Assembly: GCF_001039355.2 (NCBI RefSeq)
Contig: NW_019775633.1
Location: 131,227 to 195,226 of the forward strand
DNA from: Lingula anatina
Lineage: Eukaryota > Brachiopoda > Lingulata > Lingulida > Lingulidae
Direction of reading: 5' to 3'
DNA length: 64,000 bases
Positions 12,801 to 25,881 of this stretch are shown here, piece by piece. The notes below the pieces were generated by a model. It ran no database searches. It worked only from the letters and a program-made list of their open reading frames with translations, and was not told the origin of the DNA. The stretch's first letter is position 1. Each line of letters begins with the position of its first letter. The position numbers and the translations under genes are program-made.

Positions 12801-15800
12801 TGAAAAGTTGAAGCCGCTGCCTAGAGTTTCTGTTCCTCCTAAAGAAAAGAGCATGAATTATAGGATGAGGAAGAAATATCAAAGGTAAAAATAGGCTAAT
12901 ATGCCCATTTAAATATGTTTAGCATACTGGAGTCAGTATAAGAGAAGTGTAGGCTGATGACTCATAAGTAATGAACAGATTTTGACAAAATTTCCATGAT
13001 GGGTAAAAATAGGGTAATTTACCATTTTAAATATACTTAGCATCCTGAAGTCAGTACAAGAGGAGTGCAATGCTGATGCATCATCAGAAGAAGAGGATGC
13101 CATCACTGTGCCTGGTATCCACATGAGGAGACAACTGCTGAGTCCATCTAAACAACAGGACACACAGCAGCAGACTTCTGGGGTTATATCTACCCTGTCA
13201 CCCAAACCAGGGAAAGGTGAGGATAGAAGATTAGTTTTTTTTCTCGTTTCCTACCAGTCATCTGTAAACTGAAAATAAAAATATTTGAGTTTGTATACAC
13301 TGTGTCACTGAAACCAGTATCAAGATACTGCTGTGAGTTTTTAAATTTATGTCCCTTTTTTATTGCCCATCTCTGATAATTATGCATTCAATGCAGCAGT
13401 GTGCCAGAAGGATTCAACATGTTAAATTACTCGAGAGTGATGTTTTGAAAGTGCCAACAGTATGCATATATATATATATTTTTTAATTGGTTTCCTAGGA
13501 GTGGAGAGAAGTACAAGTCCTATCACAGTGGATGATGAAGATCTCAAAGCTTTGGTGAGAAAACACAGGAAGAGGAGGCTTGAAAATGAGGTTTGTAAGC
13601 TATGCTATTTATCAGTAAGAGAGAAAAAAAAAGTTGTGCAGTTGTTTAAATCAATTGTATGGTCTACTTAAAACATATTACATATTGTTCATACTTCAAT
13701 TTTCAAGTCCAATTTAAGATGGACAGGTTGTATTTTTCTATAAAAAATAATTGTACCAAAAGAAACAATGAAATAAAAAAAACCTTTAACACTGATGTAA
13801 AATGTGTAATAACTTCACTACTTTCTCCTATGGTAGGACTCTCCTGACTTGGACACAAGAGGCATTACACTACAAGACATCATAGTGAGAACACAACCCA
13901 ATAACAAGAGACTGCTTAAGTTACATGAAGCTGCTCTGACCGCTGAACAAGGTGAGCACTGATGTGCCTTAGAGGTACACATGTCTGTTCCAGTGTCCTT
14001 TTTTGATTGTGCATTTTCAGTTGAATTATGCACGCAGATCCCTGACTGCAACCAATATTCCCCAAACACACTGCCAGGAAACCTTCTAGGCACTAAGTGG
14101 CCTGACTTGTCAATTTGGTACCCATTAAAACCAACCCCAACCCCAGAGTGACTATAAATGGGGCTCACAGTTTCTGACAGACAAACAACATTTTATATTT
14201 GTAAAGCATTATAGTCACAGATATATTGAAATAAGAAAGAGAAGCTATTATAACTTATTTACCATAAATGTATTTGACATATCATTTTTAATATTCATTT
14301 TGAATAGATTTAATAGCAGTCTTAGAATTTGATCATAATAATTCTTAATAGCTGAAGAAAATACTTTATTTGTTTTAACAGCTTCTGTAGAAATTGATTT
14401 TTAAATGGAATTAACATTAATATAACAATTTATAAGGCCCAGCAGTACAAATGAAGATGGCAGTCCCAAGAAAACCACGGGCAGACGACAAGGAGAGGAA
14501 AAAGAAACGCCTCAAGCTGAAGATTCCAAAGCCAGGGGAGGCTCCTCTTGGCCAACAAATGCCTCCAGGTGGTGCTGGTGTGAAGGAGACAGATGAGTAT
14601 GACTTCAGTAGTGACATGGGACCAGCCTTTGGACATCCATACGCACAGTAAGTGATGAGATGCCATTATAACTGTTCTGAATCATGTTTGAATCAATAAG
14701 TGATGTAATTATTTGAATTGTGATAGATATATTGAATGATGGTATACATGATCACAATTAACAGGAAATATTTGCAAGGAGAATTTCTTGATTGTTCTTA
14801 AGGTTCCTAAAAATAGAATCTACATGTGCCAGTGTTCAAGTAGTGTTAGAATGAGTAGCGATAAGTAAAATATTAATCTAATAACACAGCAAAATTGTAG
14901 TTAATTTCAGATGATATTTTCACCTTTTTCATCAATTTCAAATTATTTTTCCAGACCAGTTGTGAAAAGAAACTTTGGTGTTTATGCCAGTTTCTTCAGC
15001 CTGTTAAGAGACTTTATTTCTGAGAGTTCAGAAAGTAAAGTTACCACTACAAAGGTAATTCATGTTGTTCATACTACTAATGGAGTCTGTTTAACAGTAA
15101 CACAGGTCCCTATATTTATTTCCCTATAGATAAAAAAAAACGACCACTGCATTGATACCTTCTCTGATGACTGAAAAAATACTGAAACAGAAAAAGGCAT
15201 TTTACCCTAAAACATTTTCTGGAAGATTTTGTACCAAGAGTCTCAAATATATAAGTTCTGTGAAGAATATACTAAGGTTATTATGTATCCTTATTAATTG
15301 TACCACCAGCGTTAGTGCTGGCGGTACACATGGTTTCGGTCCCGTCCGGATCGTTCCGCCGGCTCCGTTGGCTCCGCCGGCTCCCCCGGACGGCTACCGT
15401 TACCGCTTCTTCTCCTAGACGGTAAGGGCCCCCGTACCCATCTCATGGATTTAGGTCACCTATAATCTCAACTCGTTCCACGTAAAATTTGGGCTTTGTC
15501 GGTATTGGGGTCTGGGTGTGGCACTCATTGCAATGCACTCTTGTCTAAAAATGGCAAAATTAAATGCTAATTATCTACCCTACGGAAGGAGTTATGGGAA
15601 AAATTTCTATAGACGGCTTTCCAAAAGTCATATGTGTAGATTTCAAATATACCCTTGGATTTGACCTTTGACCTCTACTTTAAGGTCAAACGGGCCAAAA
15701 TTTTCAAAAAAATGAAATTTTTTACGAAAAAATATTTTTTTGCCCTGTTATTCAGACACCACACAGACTTAACCAATAATATTATTGGAAAGTGTTACCC

Positions 15801-18800
15801 TTCAGGTCATCTTTCATCTCCATGAATTTGGGGTCAATCGGTGCATTTTCACGGGAGTAGCGGCCATAAGATACCGTAACTGAAAACTGTCTCTAATTCG
15901 GGAACCGTTAATGCTAGAGACCCATTCTTTTTTGCATTTTGTAGACCATGTAAAGCCCAACACTGGAGGTGGTCTCGGTTTTTTTGTATTCCTTTCGGTT
16001 TTCGAGTTACGCTGTATCAAAAAGTACATATTGGTGGTAAAAGCAAAATGTGCAGTACGGTTATGGATAATAAATTTTGAACTGTGGAAAAATAAAACAT
16101 AAGGCTCGGCAAAGCAGACAACTTGTGTTCAAAAATGACATTATTTCATCAAATTTGAACTTCTGAAACTTCAGAGCACCTCCTATTTCAAGAATTTTGA
16201 CCAAAATGACATTTTCTTTATTTTAATTAATTTTTTCTGTACGAAATTTAAGGCACATTATGGTTACTCCATAATTATAACATCTAGTCCCTTATATCTC
16301 CAAAACTGGCAGAGATAGGTCCATAGTTACTATTGAACTTGAATAGAAAGTCATATACTGGCAATCTAAATGTGACCTTGAAATTGACCTTTGACCTACT
16401 TTTTATCATGAACTGAACTCTGCTAATTTCTTTCTCTTTTAACTTCAAACTTGACAGAGATAGGTCCATAGTTACTCTTGAACTTGAATAGGAAGTCATA
16501 TACTGGCAATTTACTGTGACCTTGAAATTGACCCTTGACCTACCTTACGAAGAACTTAAATTTGATTGTACCATATATATTTTTTGCAATAGTTAAAAAA
16601 TTCTTGTTGATTGCATTTTTACAGCTTGTCAAGCACAAAACTGGTGGCTGTGTCCCTTATTTTGTGTATGTGGGGGTCTATACGAATGCGTTTGCTCCAG
16701 CTGGTGGTACAATATTTGGAGGCGATATCGCCTCTCTGATCCTCTAGTTTTTGCCTTTATTCTTTTATGGTCACAGTAATGCTCTTTTTCTGTGCTATAA
16801 TTGCAGCTGGAGCAGCAAGTGTTGGAGTGGCAGAATTCTCCCAGTAGTAAACTCAATGTTTGGGTTTCCATGGAGAAGAACTGGGTGGAGTTGGTGTCGT
16901 CTGCTCTCAAGTTTCTCTCTGGAGATATCTTGGGTAAGTTTGAGTCTAATGGGGGTTAATTTTTACCCAGCTATACTTCAAGTCAGTCTTATAAAATATT
17001 CATGTAAACCATTTCAGGTTGATAATACTGTCCCACACAGTGTGAATCACACACATTTTGTAAAGATATTTAATTGAACATCTTTAATTGCCAATATTTT
17101 AAAAATTTGTAAACAACGAGATAAAATGAGTTGTCATAAAATTGATCATGAGTTAATATCGCTGTCCTCATGCATAAAAATGCAGTCTGATGAGTTTGAT
17201 TTAAATTGGTCATTCAGGTCTAACATTAGAAAAGTTCATTCCATTGGTTGACTTCAAAGAACGTGCCCAGATCTGGAAGTGGATAGGTCAAGGTCATGAT
17301 AATGATGCATATTTGACAATGCTGTGCACTCATTGGCTGGAGCAGAGAAAACAGAGTATTCTGGAGTCTGGTGATGCCAATGATGAGGTGCCACCTGCCA
17401 GAGTGTAAGTTTACAAGATTTGAGATTCTTCTAAATATAAACTGCATACTTCATCAGGCACAATATATTATGATATGTTGTCTGATTTTAAGAAGAACAC
17501 TTTAAAAAATGGAGAAAACAATTATATGACATCTGCAGAAAGGCAAATGTGTTTAAATTTTATAAAAGTTTTTTCTTCAGTTATTTTGGTTTGCCAAGGT
17601 GATGCATTTTTTTCAGACTGTTAAATACAAGTTATTGGACCCCTGAAGTAATTAAAGAGAAAATAATTTATATTTCACCATAATTTCTGCCAGTTGTGCA
17701 GCAACAAAATTATTATCATGCTATTATGCACACTGCTGTTTACTATAAGATACCGTATAACCTTGTTGTAGACTATTAAAGGGAATGTGCTAAACAAAGA
17801 ATGTGCTTAATATTTAACATCTGAGACTTTTCTTATTTTCTTTCAGGAAAACTGATTTTGTGGTGAGACCAACCACAGACATGGAGAAGGTTGTGTTCAG
17901 GGCACAGGTAGGTGTTTGAAGCAGTTAAATATATATTTATGAAATTAAAAAATATATATTTTGTGGATTTTCAGTGGAGCAAATATATCTCTGACTATGA
18001 TTTCTGACATTTTGAATAAGTTGTAGAAATTTATGTTTCTTCTCATGGTGGAAGCATTTGCTGATATGAACACTCTATTCTTAGACAAGGTTATGGACCT
18101 TAAAAGTGTGAGATAAAAATCAACTGACTGCATTTATTTCTAGGAGTTGGAAAGGTTTTCCAGTCCCCATAAAGCCTTCACATACAAGCTGCATGGCTAT
18201 GAGTCCACAGTGGGGCCTGTGAAGGGGGTCTACAATAAAGAGAGTCCTATGAACAAAGCCAGAGAACACAACCTCCTCGTAAATGAGAGACCTGCTTATG
18301 TGACTATTTTAACTTTGGGTAAGTGAAAGGACCTGTTGGTATTATTGTCTTCCTGGACAGTCAGTGATACATGGATTTAAAATTTTTCTTTGAGCTTGAT
18401 CATCTAGCTGTATGTTATTCACAACAGATTATCAAGAAATGAATTGACCACATTTATCATAGTATTAAAGAAAGAAACTAATCCTGGCTTCATATATTTT
18501 GTTTTTTTACAATAAATTGCCTAAGTAGTCTTCATAAACAGCAGCTTTATATTCCTGTCTCCTTCCTTAATAGTGCGTGACTCAGCAGCGAGACTGCCCA
18601 ATGGAGAAGGAACCAGGGCAGACATATGTGAGCTCCTCAAAGATTCTCAGTTTCTCTCACCAGGGGTCTCTGATGCACAGGTAAAACAAGAGGGGCTTCA
18701 ACACAGCAGCACCTCATTATCCTCTCGTTTCATCTTTTTATACCTAATCAATTAATCTCAGTATCATATAAACACAAACTTTATCATGAAATTTGCTGTT

Positions 18801-21800
18801 ATTCCCAGTACTGTATTGGGAGCATAGTTGTTACAACAGAAAAATGAAAGGAATAGGAACTTTTATGAACAGTAATACTTAGTGTCAGCTTCCAAAGATC
18901 TAGAATTAGTGTTAAATTGTTGCAGTTGAATTAGAGTTGAGACTAACTCATCTATTCCACTTGGATAATATTGCATTGTCCATAATGTGATGTATGAGCA
19001 AAGTGTCTTGATTCATTCACTTTGATTGATCCAGTTGTAGTCCCAGTCAAACAAAGATTAATTCTCACACTGGGTTCTGACATTTATTTTTTCGCTTAAG
19101 TCTGTAGGACATAGACAAAACATTAGAGCTTGAACTATGTGTGCAAGAGCAGATCTTTTCTGACAGTTTTCCAAATTATTTTTGTTGATCCATCTCCATT
19201 TTTGACTGTCTTCCCAGGGAAAAAAATTAAAAACCTAAAAAAAAAATATTAGATGCCCATCAATGTAGGCTTGAAAAATCTAAGTGTCTTTCAGAAGACT
19301 CTGGAGACGTCTTCTGTCTGCCCCTGCAAGAGTGTCTAGTATGAGAAATAATTTTCATTGTTGATCTGGTTACCTATGAGCTGGTATCTTCCAGGTGAAT
19401 ACAGTGGTTAGTGGAGCCCTGGACAGACTGCACTATGAGAAGGACCCCTGTGTGAAATATGACGTCAACAGGAAGCTGTGGATATATCTACACAGGAGCA
19501 GATCTGAGGAGGAGTTTGGTGAGTGGATGTTGAACTTGTTGTATTCTGAAAATTTTGAGCAACTACTTCCAAATTGGTGATATCGTTAGTGTCAAATGTC
19601 ATTGATCAAGGATGGAAGGGCTCAGCGAAATTTTTGAAAACTTGAGTCATGAGCATCAGTTGTAAAAGTTTAAAATGATTAAGCGTAAATTTTCTTTTGT
19701 AAGTAGCAAATATATGTTAAAAGATCTAAAATTTAGCCCACTCCTATATTTCATCAATTGTGTTTGGCTACTAGATTTTCTCAGGGAGATTAAGGTCAAA
19801 ACTTTTGACAAGAGAAGCTATATGCTTGCTTTTTATGAACACTCAGTAAGAAAAGTAAATTCTGTTTCTTATTTGGTAAAGTTGGGATCTTTTTCCATTG
19901 AAGAAGTTGTATTATGAAGCATAAATAAAAGTATATAAATTTTATTAAAAATCAGCTAAATTGTATGGCTATTTCATGTGCTATTGACATAGAAAGTCAT
20001 GCCTGTGTGGTGTATTCCAGAGTTAATCCATCAAGCCCATGGAGCTGCTGCTAAAGCCAAGAGAGCAATGCAGAAACCGAAGGCCACTAAATCAGTAAGT
20101 AGGCTGTTTACACTAGTGGGCTAGATTTGGTCTTAAAGTGCAATTTAAGTTCACAAGTGATCTTACATGATCTTAATCATTACAGCAGTAGTCTTAAAAT
20201 AGACTGATTCAGAATCGGCTTTTAAGATCAAAAATGATCTAACATCTACTTAAGTGGTCAAGCAGTTTCCTCCCCTCACAATGGGGGATACCTCCCCTCA
20301 CAATAGAGGACACCTCTGCTCACAATAGGAGAATGTGTAAGGGGAGACAACTTAATTGGCTGCCAGACTGCAAATGGTCTTACTCATGTTTTAAGATCAT
20401 GTAAGACTATTTGTGCTCTTAAATTGCACTTTAAGACCAAAATCAAGCCCACTAGTGTTACCTAGTCACATTTTTGTACTTTTATCATAGCTGCATTTTC
20501 ATGCTTGACCTATAACCTATAGACCTATTACTTTTCAAGCAAAATAATTTTGAAAAAATACACCATATTATAATAGACTATAGCTTATCTCCAGTGGCTG
20601 TAACAGTCACTTAACTGCTTAGTTTATTGTTTTTATAAAAATTTTGAGAGCCAAGGGCTCTGAAACAGCCACCAATCTATTCTCTTAATTTTTTTAAATA
20701 TTTTTGATGGAGCCAAGGAGCCTGTGACAGCCAGTTAACATATTTTTTTTAAAAATATCTCTCCAGAGAGCCAAGGAGCCGACCACAGTGACCACCATTC
20801 CCCCTCCCCAGACTCAGGCAGCTGAGGATGCAGCAGCAGTAGAGGCTCTATTCCAGGGACAGGTGCCTGCCTCCCAGGCCAATAGCCCCAGGGTGGTTAC
20901 ACTGACCCCGGGGATGGTGAGGATGACTCCACCCTCTCCACAGACCACACAGGTATGTAATGTTGATTAACAATAGAATGTAGAATGATTCATATCTTAG
21001 AGAAATGGGTTGGGGTGGGTCTTGATGGAAAATAATTGAAAACAAAACTCAGAGGGTGTGAAAGAAAAGAATCCCTTTCGGCCCTTCTGCACAGGTTAGA
21101 TCCATTAAACTGAAGTTTATCTTATAAAAGTGTGATTTTTTTTTTATGTCTGTATGCATTTTTAGCAATGAATTTCTTGTTTACTTGTTGAGAAATAAAC
21201 AGTACAACCAAATTCCCATTTTTTTGTCAGAGGTTGCTTGTATGATGAAAAAATGTGGAATTTAGATTATCACTTTATTTTAGTGAGAGGGAACAGGCTG
21301 CATATTTTTTTTTTTTTTTTTTCTGATTGAAATTTATGATCAGTTGATTTAAATCAAATCTATTGAGGTTTGAATTCTGAAGTTATATAATATTCTATCA
21401 TATCACAGGCCAGTCAGAGAGGCATGGAGACAGTATTCCTCCAGCCTGGTCAGAGGTTTGCTCCCCAGGGCATGATATCCCAGAACCAGCCCGGGACAGC
21501 CCCTACTTCTGGGACACCCACTCAGTCCCTGTACCAGATTGGAGGTCAGCGGATGACTTCCAGTCCCAGACAGACTGTGGTGGGAAATAAACCGTACTCA
21601 TATAGCATAGTACAGAGTCAAGGCCTGCCTGGCCAGGGGAGCCCCCAGACTGCAGGCAAGACTGTCTTGGTGACACAGCCACACCCTGGTGGTAGTCCAC
21701 AACAACAGTTGCAGACCAGTCCACGGGCAGTGTCTGCTAGCCCTTCTATAGGGGTAGGTGGACTTTGTTTTATTGTGTGTGAAATTTTTGTTATAATTAA

Positions 21801-24800
21801 AAGTAATGTTAAATTAAATTCTTAATAGTTTTTTTAAGTTTGTGCCTATGTGTGTGTTTTTTATTTTTAAAATAATTTTATTTTTTGAAAATAATTTTTT
21901 AAAATTTATTTTTGGTTCAAAAATTACAGCACTGAGTATATAAGTGAGTTTCCACTCTATACATTCAGTGTCCACACATTATGAGGAAAACTATTGTATA
22001 TTGTTTTTTTTTTTTCAACTTGGAGTCATTGTCAGTCCTGAACATAACCACTCCATTGTTTTTCTTCTCCTCCAGGTGACCTCCCAGCCCAGTACCCCCA
22101 CCTCCACCCCGGCAAGCTCCAGCCCCAAGCCCAGTCCTGCCACCTCCTCTGGTGCCTCCAGCCCTCTCATAGCCAGGATAGTACAACAGGGACCCAGGGG
22201 GACACAGGTATAGGCTGAGATACTTTATTGTATCTAGTCTCTAAAAAAACATACCCAATATTGTTATTATTATTATTATTATTATTATGAGTAGTTTTAT
22301 TATCATTATCAGAGGGACACAGGTTAAGTATTATTTTATAACTAGGGAGCATAGGTTGAGATACTTTTAGATGTATACTTTTAATTAATCTTGTCTCTAG
22401 AAAATATTTAGGTTTTACTATTAAATCTAGTCTGTCTAGAAAATATTTACTTTTTTATCTTCTATTATAATTATTATTAGATATAATTATCATTATAAGA
22501 GGGGCAAAAGTATTGCTTTTTACCTTTTTTGCTTCTTGTTGCTTTAGCTGTAAATATCTCATTAAATTTGTATCATAAAATCTTGGCAGATAGAAGATTA
22601 GCTAACTAAACTAAACTGATGTTCCTTTCAGCTGATGTCAGTAGGGAATCTCCTAGCAGCTGTTCAGAAACAGCAAAGTGCCCCTCAGGGACAGGGGGCT
22701 ACCACTATCAAAATACAAGGTATACTACAGCAAATGTTGTCTCTTATGACAATGATGTAGTGATTTAATGCAACTTTAAGTAATGTCTCAGTAAGAAAAT
22801 GGAAGTTTTCAAGAATTATTTTGTTAAAACAGTCAAAAATGTAAACATTTTAAATAGAAGTAGTATTATTTGTGTAGAGATAGATTGTGTATTTTGCACT
22901 TAACCAAAATTTTATTAACCTTTTATACATAAAAACTCCTAAATAAGCTCCTGCATCTTTCTAGGTACCAACATTGTCCACCAGGTGTCAGGCAAGCCTA
23001 CTCATGTGATCAGTGGAGGGAAGCCAGGGGGCGCCACTGCAGGTGGTGGGAAGCCAATAACGCTGACTCATGTAGGTGGTAAGCCAGCCACTCTGTTACA
23101 GCCTGGTGGGAAGCCTGCCACAGTGCTCATGTCTTCCATGGCCAGGAACACTTCTGGGGGAAAACCAACACAGATTGTTTACTCTGCAGGTTGGTGATTA
23201 GCTTTTTGCATTTTCATATTTTCCCTAAAGATTGTAAAATAACTCTTTATTTGATGTTATGTAAGTGTGAAAATATTTTTAGAATTTTTATGTTTTTGAG
23301 AAATAAAAGAATGAAAATTATTGAATATCCTCTGTTAGGCAAACCAGGCCAGATGGGAGGCAAGCCTCTCACCATGGTAACCCAGATAGGTGGGAAGCCT
23401 GTTGCCATAGCAACTCAATCACCAGAGAAACAGCAGCCTGTGACAGGCCAGACTAGGATGGTGATGGGAGGAAAACCTGTGCAGATTGGAGGTGAGTGTG
23501 TGCCGTGTGTGACAAATCAGACCAGGGAAGGAGAAAAAATACTTTGTGGAGAAGACTATAAAGTATAAGTTTTTACCATATTGTAATGATCTCCTTGTCT
23601 CTGTTGCCTGGGCTAACCAGTTTATTTCTCTGTTGCCTAGGTAAGCCAGTTTATCTGACAACCAGTAAGCAAGGATTTTCTGGGAAGCCAGCCGCCATGA
23701 CCAGACTTACAACCACGACTGGTATGTTGAAACAAAAGTACCAAAATGGTACTGACAGTATTTTTTGTACCAGATGTGTTCACATCAAAATACTGAAAAG
23801 ATATAATTTCTTTACCTGCTCACCACCACACAAAACTCAGAAATCTATATTTTAGAGTTTTCAGCCACCGTCCATGGTCTCCATCACTCTGATGCCACCA
23901 GGTGGCTCTGTCTTGTACCAAGAGGAGCTGTTTTTTAGGGGAGATTTGTAATTGTGTAACTAATGTTGCTTTTATGAGTGAGCAGCGTTTTATCGAACTC
24001 TATTATATTGTCACTACAATATTTCCCTCAAGGTTCCAGTATCCTCCAGGCCCAGAGGAACCAGCCCGTGACCACCGGGAGCCCCAGGACAGGGTCACCT
24101 AAGGTGGTGATGTCCCCAGTGCAGGCAGGGCTGATACTGACACAGCTGGCACAGGGACAGGGAGGGAAACCAGGTGGAGTAAAGCAACAATGTGATTTAA
24201 AATCAATCAAAATTATGTTGAAGCCCACTTATAATATTGACACAGGTGTACAAAGGACAGAGGCAAAACAGAATTGAATTTGTGTGGTTTTCCTAATGTT
24301 CATTTGAAAAAGAAAAGTATTATAATATCAGTTTTAATATTCTTAACATATTTCAGTTTTAAAAATACCTTAAGTTTACAGTTCCCTCTAAACATTGAAT
24401 GTGCACTACATCACTACATTTTACTTTTTTTTGTATTCCAGCTGCCCAAATCAAACAAACAAGCAGCCAGTCAGGAGGCAACTCAACTCAATTCATTATG
24501 CAAACAGGTCAAGGCCAGACCAAGGTCATATCCCCTCATCAAATTGTATCTCAAGGTTGGTATCATTCAGGCTTGTTAAGTAGACATTGGTAGATCGTTG
24601 TATAAAAGGCAGAACTGACACTGACTGTTGGTAATTAAGGCAGACCTTTTGATAAATATATTTAAGTATTAACAGTATTATATGTCTGAATTGTATGAAC
24701 TTAGGTGGAAAGCCCCAGAACATCCAGGTCCTTAGAACGGTGCTTACTCAGGCTGGAGGAAAACCTGGGCAGACGACGTTTGTCATCACCCAAGCTGGAC

Positions 24801-25265
24801 TGCAACAGTCACAAGGTGGCAGCACTAGCCAGGAAGGGACCCAGGAAGAAGCAAGGGGAGTGACCAAAACAACAGCAGCCAGTGTTAAAGTTTCAAAACC
24901 AGGTACTGATTAAAGTTGGTTCTTTAATATGATATCACCACTTTTAGTCTTGTAACTTTTAACATTGAAAAAGAACATTTTCCTTTTTGCGATGACTTCA
25001 CACTTATCACTCTGATTTTTGATAAACCATTAACTATTGATAATTTATATCATGATATTTTTTATTGACTTCAACAACAAATGATTCACCCATCCTTCAT
25101 GTTTTAGGTAGTGCTCCAGTTTATGCAAGAATAATAACTCCTCCCCCAGGTGTGAGATTGACAGCTGTCACTCAGAGTCAGGCCACACCTACCCAGGCTA
25201 CAAGTGTTATTCAGCCTTCAGGAAAAATACAGACCTCTACACCTCCAGTCACAAAAACCAGTTAA
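9862..25265 (+). CDS. NFRKB: Nuclear factor related to kappa-B-binding protein (INO80 complex subunit), 30 coding exons
   Basis: join(9862..10107,10524..10697,11239..11313,11534..11589,12014..12081,12312..12439,12766..12884,13041..13216,13499..13590,13837..13951,14437..14647,14955..15054,16807..16933,17218..17404,17847..17907,18144..18318,18574..18680,19395..19518,20021..20094,20767..20952,21409..21753,22076..22207,22632..22719,22965..23189,23339..23491,23641..23721,24033..24173,24442..24555,24705..24902,25108..25265): 4236 nt, about 1411 residues, one continuous frame. Residues 1-120 are very acidic. The DEUBAD region is about 125-250 (RRHLMKFLP, ENFKFGNPI, KYRTLFKKAKYKEYI); in the family it binds and inhibits the deubiquitinase UCHL5 within INO80. 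Lysine-rich KERKKKRLKLKI lies near 450. The winged-helix domain is about 646-785 (KAFTYKLHGYES, RDSAARLPNGEGTRA, ALDRLHYEKDPCVKYD). The tail from about 800 is Gln/Pro/Thr-rich with about 15 GKP motifs between 1056 and 1360. Exon 3's acceptor could be shifted by one codon. Human NFRKB is 1299 residues, so this one is slightly longer. Confidence 0.93.
12885..13060 (+). repeat. 118-bp tandem duplication of the intron 7/exon 8 acceptor in NFRKB
   Basis: A unit starting GTAAAAATAGG at 12885 recurs at 13003. Each carries an acceptor-like ATATnnTTAG followed by CATnCTGnAGTCAGTA. The second is the real exon 8 start (13041). The first (12923) is a decayed pseudo-exon: where the real exon has GTA CAA it has GTA TAA, an in-frame stop. 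Confidence 0.8.
15297..16713. mobile_element. 1417-bp inverted-repeat element inside NFRKB intron 12
   Basis: It is bounded by ATTGTACCACCAGC at 15297-15310 and its exact reverse complement at 16700-16713. The left end also holds a small hairpin (GTACCACCAGC / GTGCTGGCGGTAC). Inside are a GC-rich patch (15340-15400), an internal duplication of about 145 bp (units from 16311 and 16456), and no credible transposase frame, so it is probably a non-autonomous DNA element. A target-site duplication could not be assigned unambiguously. Confidence 0.6.
15662..16541. promoter_or_regulatory. Cluster of DR1-type nuclear-receptor-like motifs within the intronic element
   Basis: TGACCTTTGACCT occurs at 15662-15674 and 16385-16397, and TGACCCTTGACCT at 16529-16541; these are reverse complements of the AGGTCA direct repeat with one-base spacing. 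Monomer-type TGACCTTGA is at 16373-16381 and 16517-16525. Sequence match only; no evidence of binding. Confidence 0.35.
22259..22288. repeat. ATT trinucleotide microsatellite in an NFRKB intron
   Basis: An uninterrupted run of ATT units just after exon 22. Confidence 0.8.
23600..23660 (+). repeat. Short tandem duplication across the exon 26 acceptor of NFRKB
   Basis: CTGTTGCCTGGGCTAACCAG followed by TTTAT is repeated 31 bases on as CTGTTGCCTAGGTAAGCCAG followed by TTTAT. Only the downstream unit has a usable AG; its exon begins GTAAG, so the acceptor is directly followed by a donor-like motif. Confidence 0.6.
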
Positions 25266-25321
25266 CTTTTATAGTAACATGAAATTTATGGCATAAAGCA
25301 TTGGTTTGATATGGAGGTCAT

Positions 25322-25484
25322 AATAAATGTAATATCTGTAAATAGAGTCAAGACATTTTACGATGTGGTACAGAATGTTGGTACCACATTGTGGATTTAA
25401 TAACATATACTTCTATTTAGATATATGTGTGTATAAATGGGATATTAAAATTTTGGTACCAGATTTGCAAAAGGTTGTACAATA
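25322..25484 (+). promoter_or_regulatory. Candidate NFRKB polyadenylation signals
   Basis: AATAAA occurs near 25322 and again near 25479 (in GTACAATAAATTAG), 60 to 220 bases after the stop codon. Transcript data would be needed to choose. Confidence 0.4.
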
Positions 25485-25881
25485 AATTAGTGTCTGTGAG
25501 CATGTTAGATATAAATAATGTGGTTATGTTACACATTGCATCGTGTAGATTTGGCATGTTGGGCATTGATGCTACTCGTGAATATAAATAACACATGTTG
25601 GATATGTGTATTTTTGTGCTTTTTTATTCATGGTTATGTAAATTGTCTAACATATATTCTTTATGAATTACAGTAGTTGAGATATAATCATGGAAAGTAA
25701 TGGTAGTAGTGTCCTGTTGTCTTTGTGAAATCTTGTTATATGCTTCAGGATAACATGTACATGTTTCTCTGTGCATTTTATATGTCACTTTGTATGAATA
25801 ACATTAAATAGGTAAACAAAAAAAAAAAAACCTTCAACACTGCCTGCACTTCTGATTTAGGTGTACAGAAAAGTTTTGAAG

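Noticed and set aside
15152-15418. Proline-rich frame (VPPAPLAPPAPP) in NFRKB intron 12
   Set aside because: It spans the boundary of the inverted-repeat element and its GC-rich end; splicing it in would interrupt the conserved order of NFRKB exons 12 and 13.
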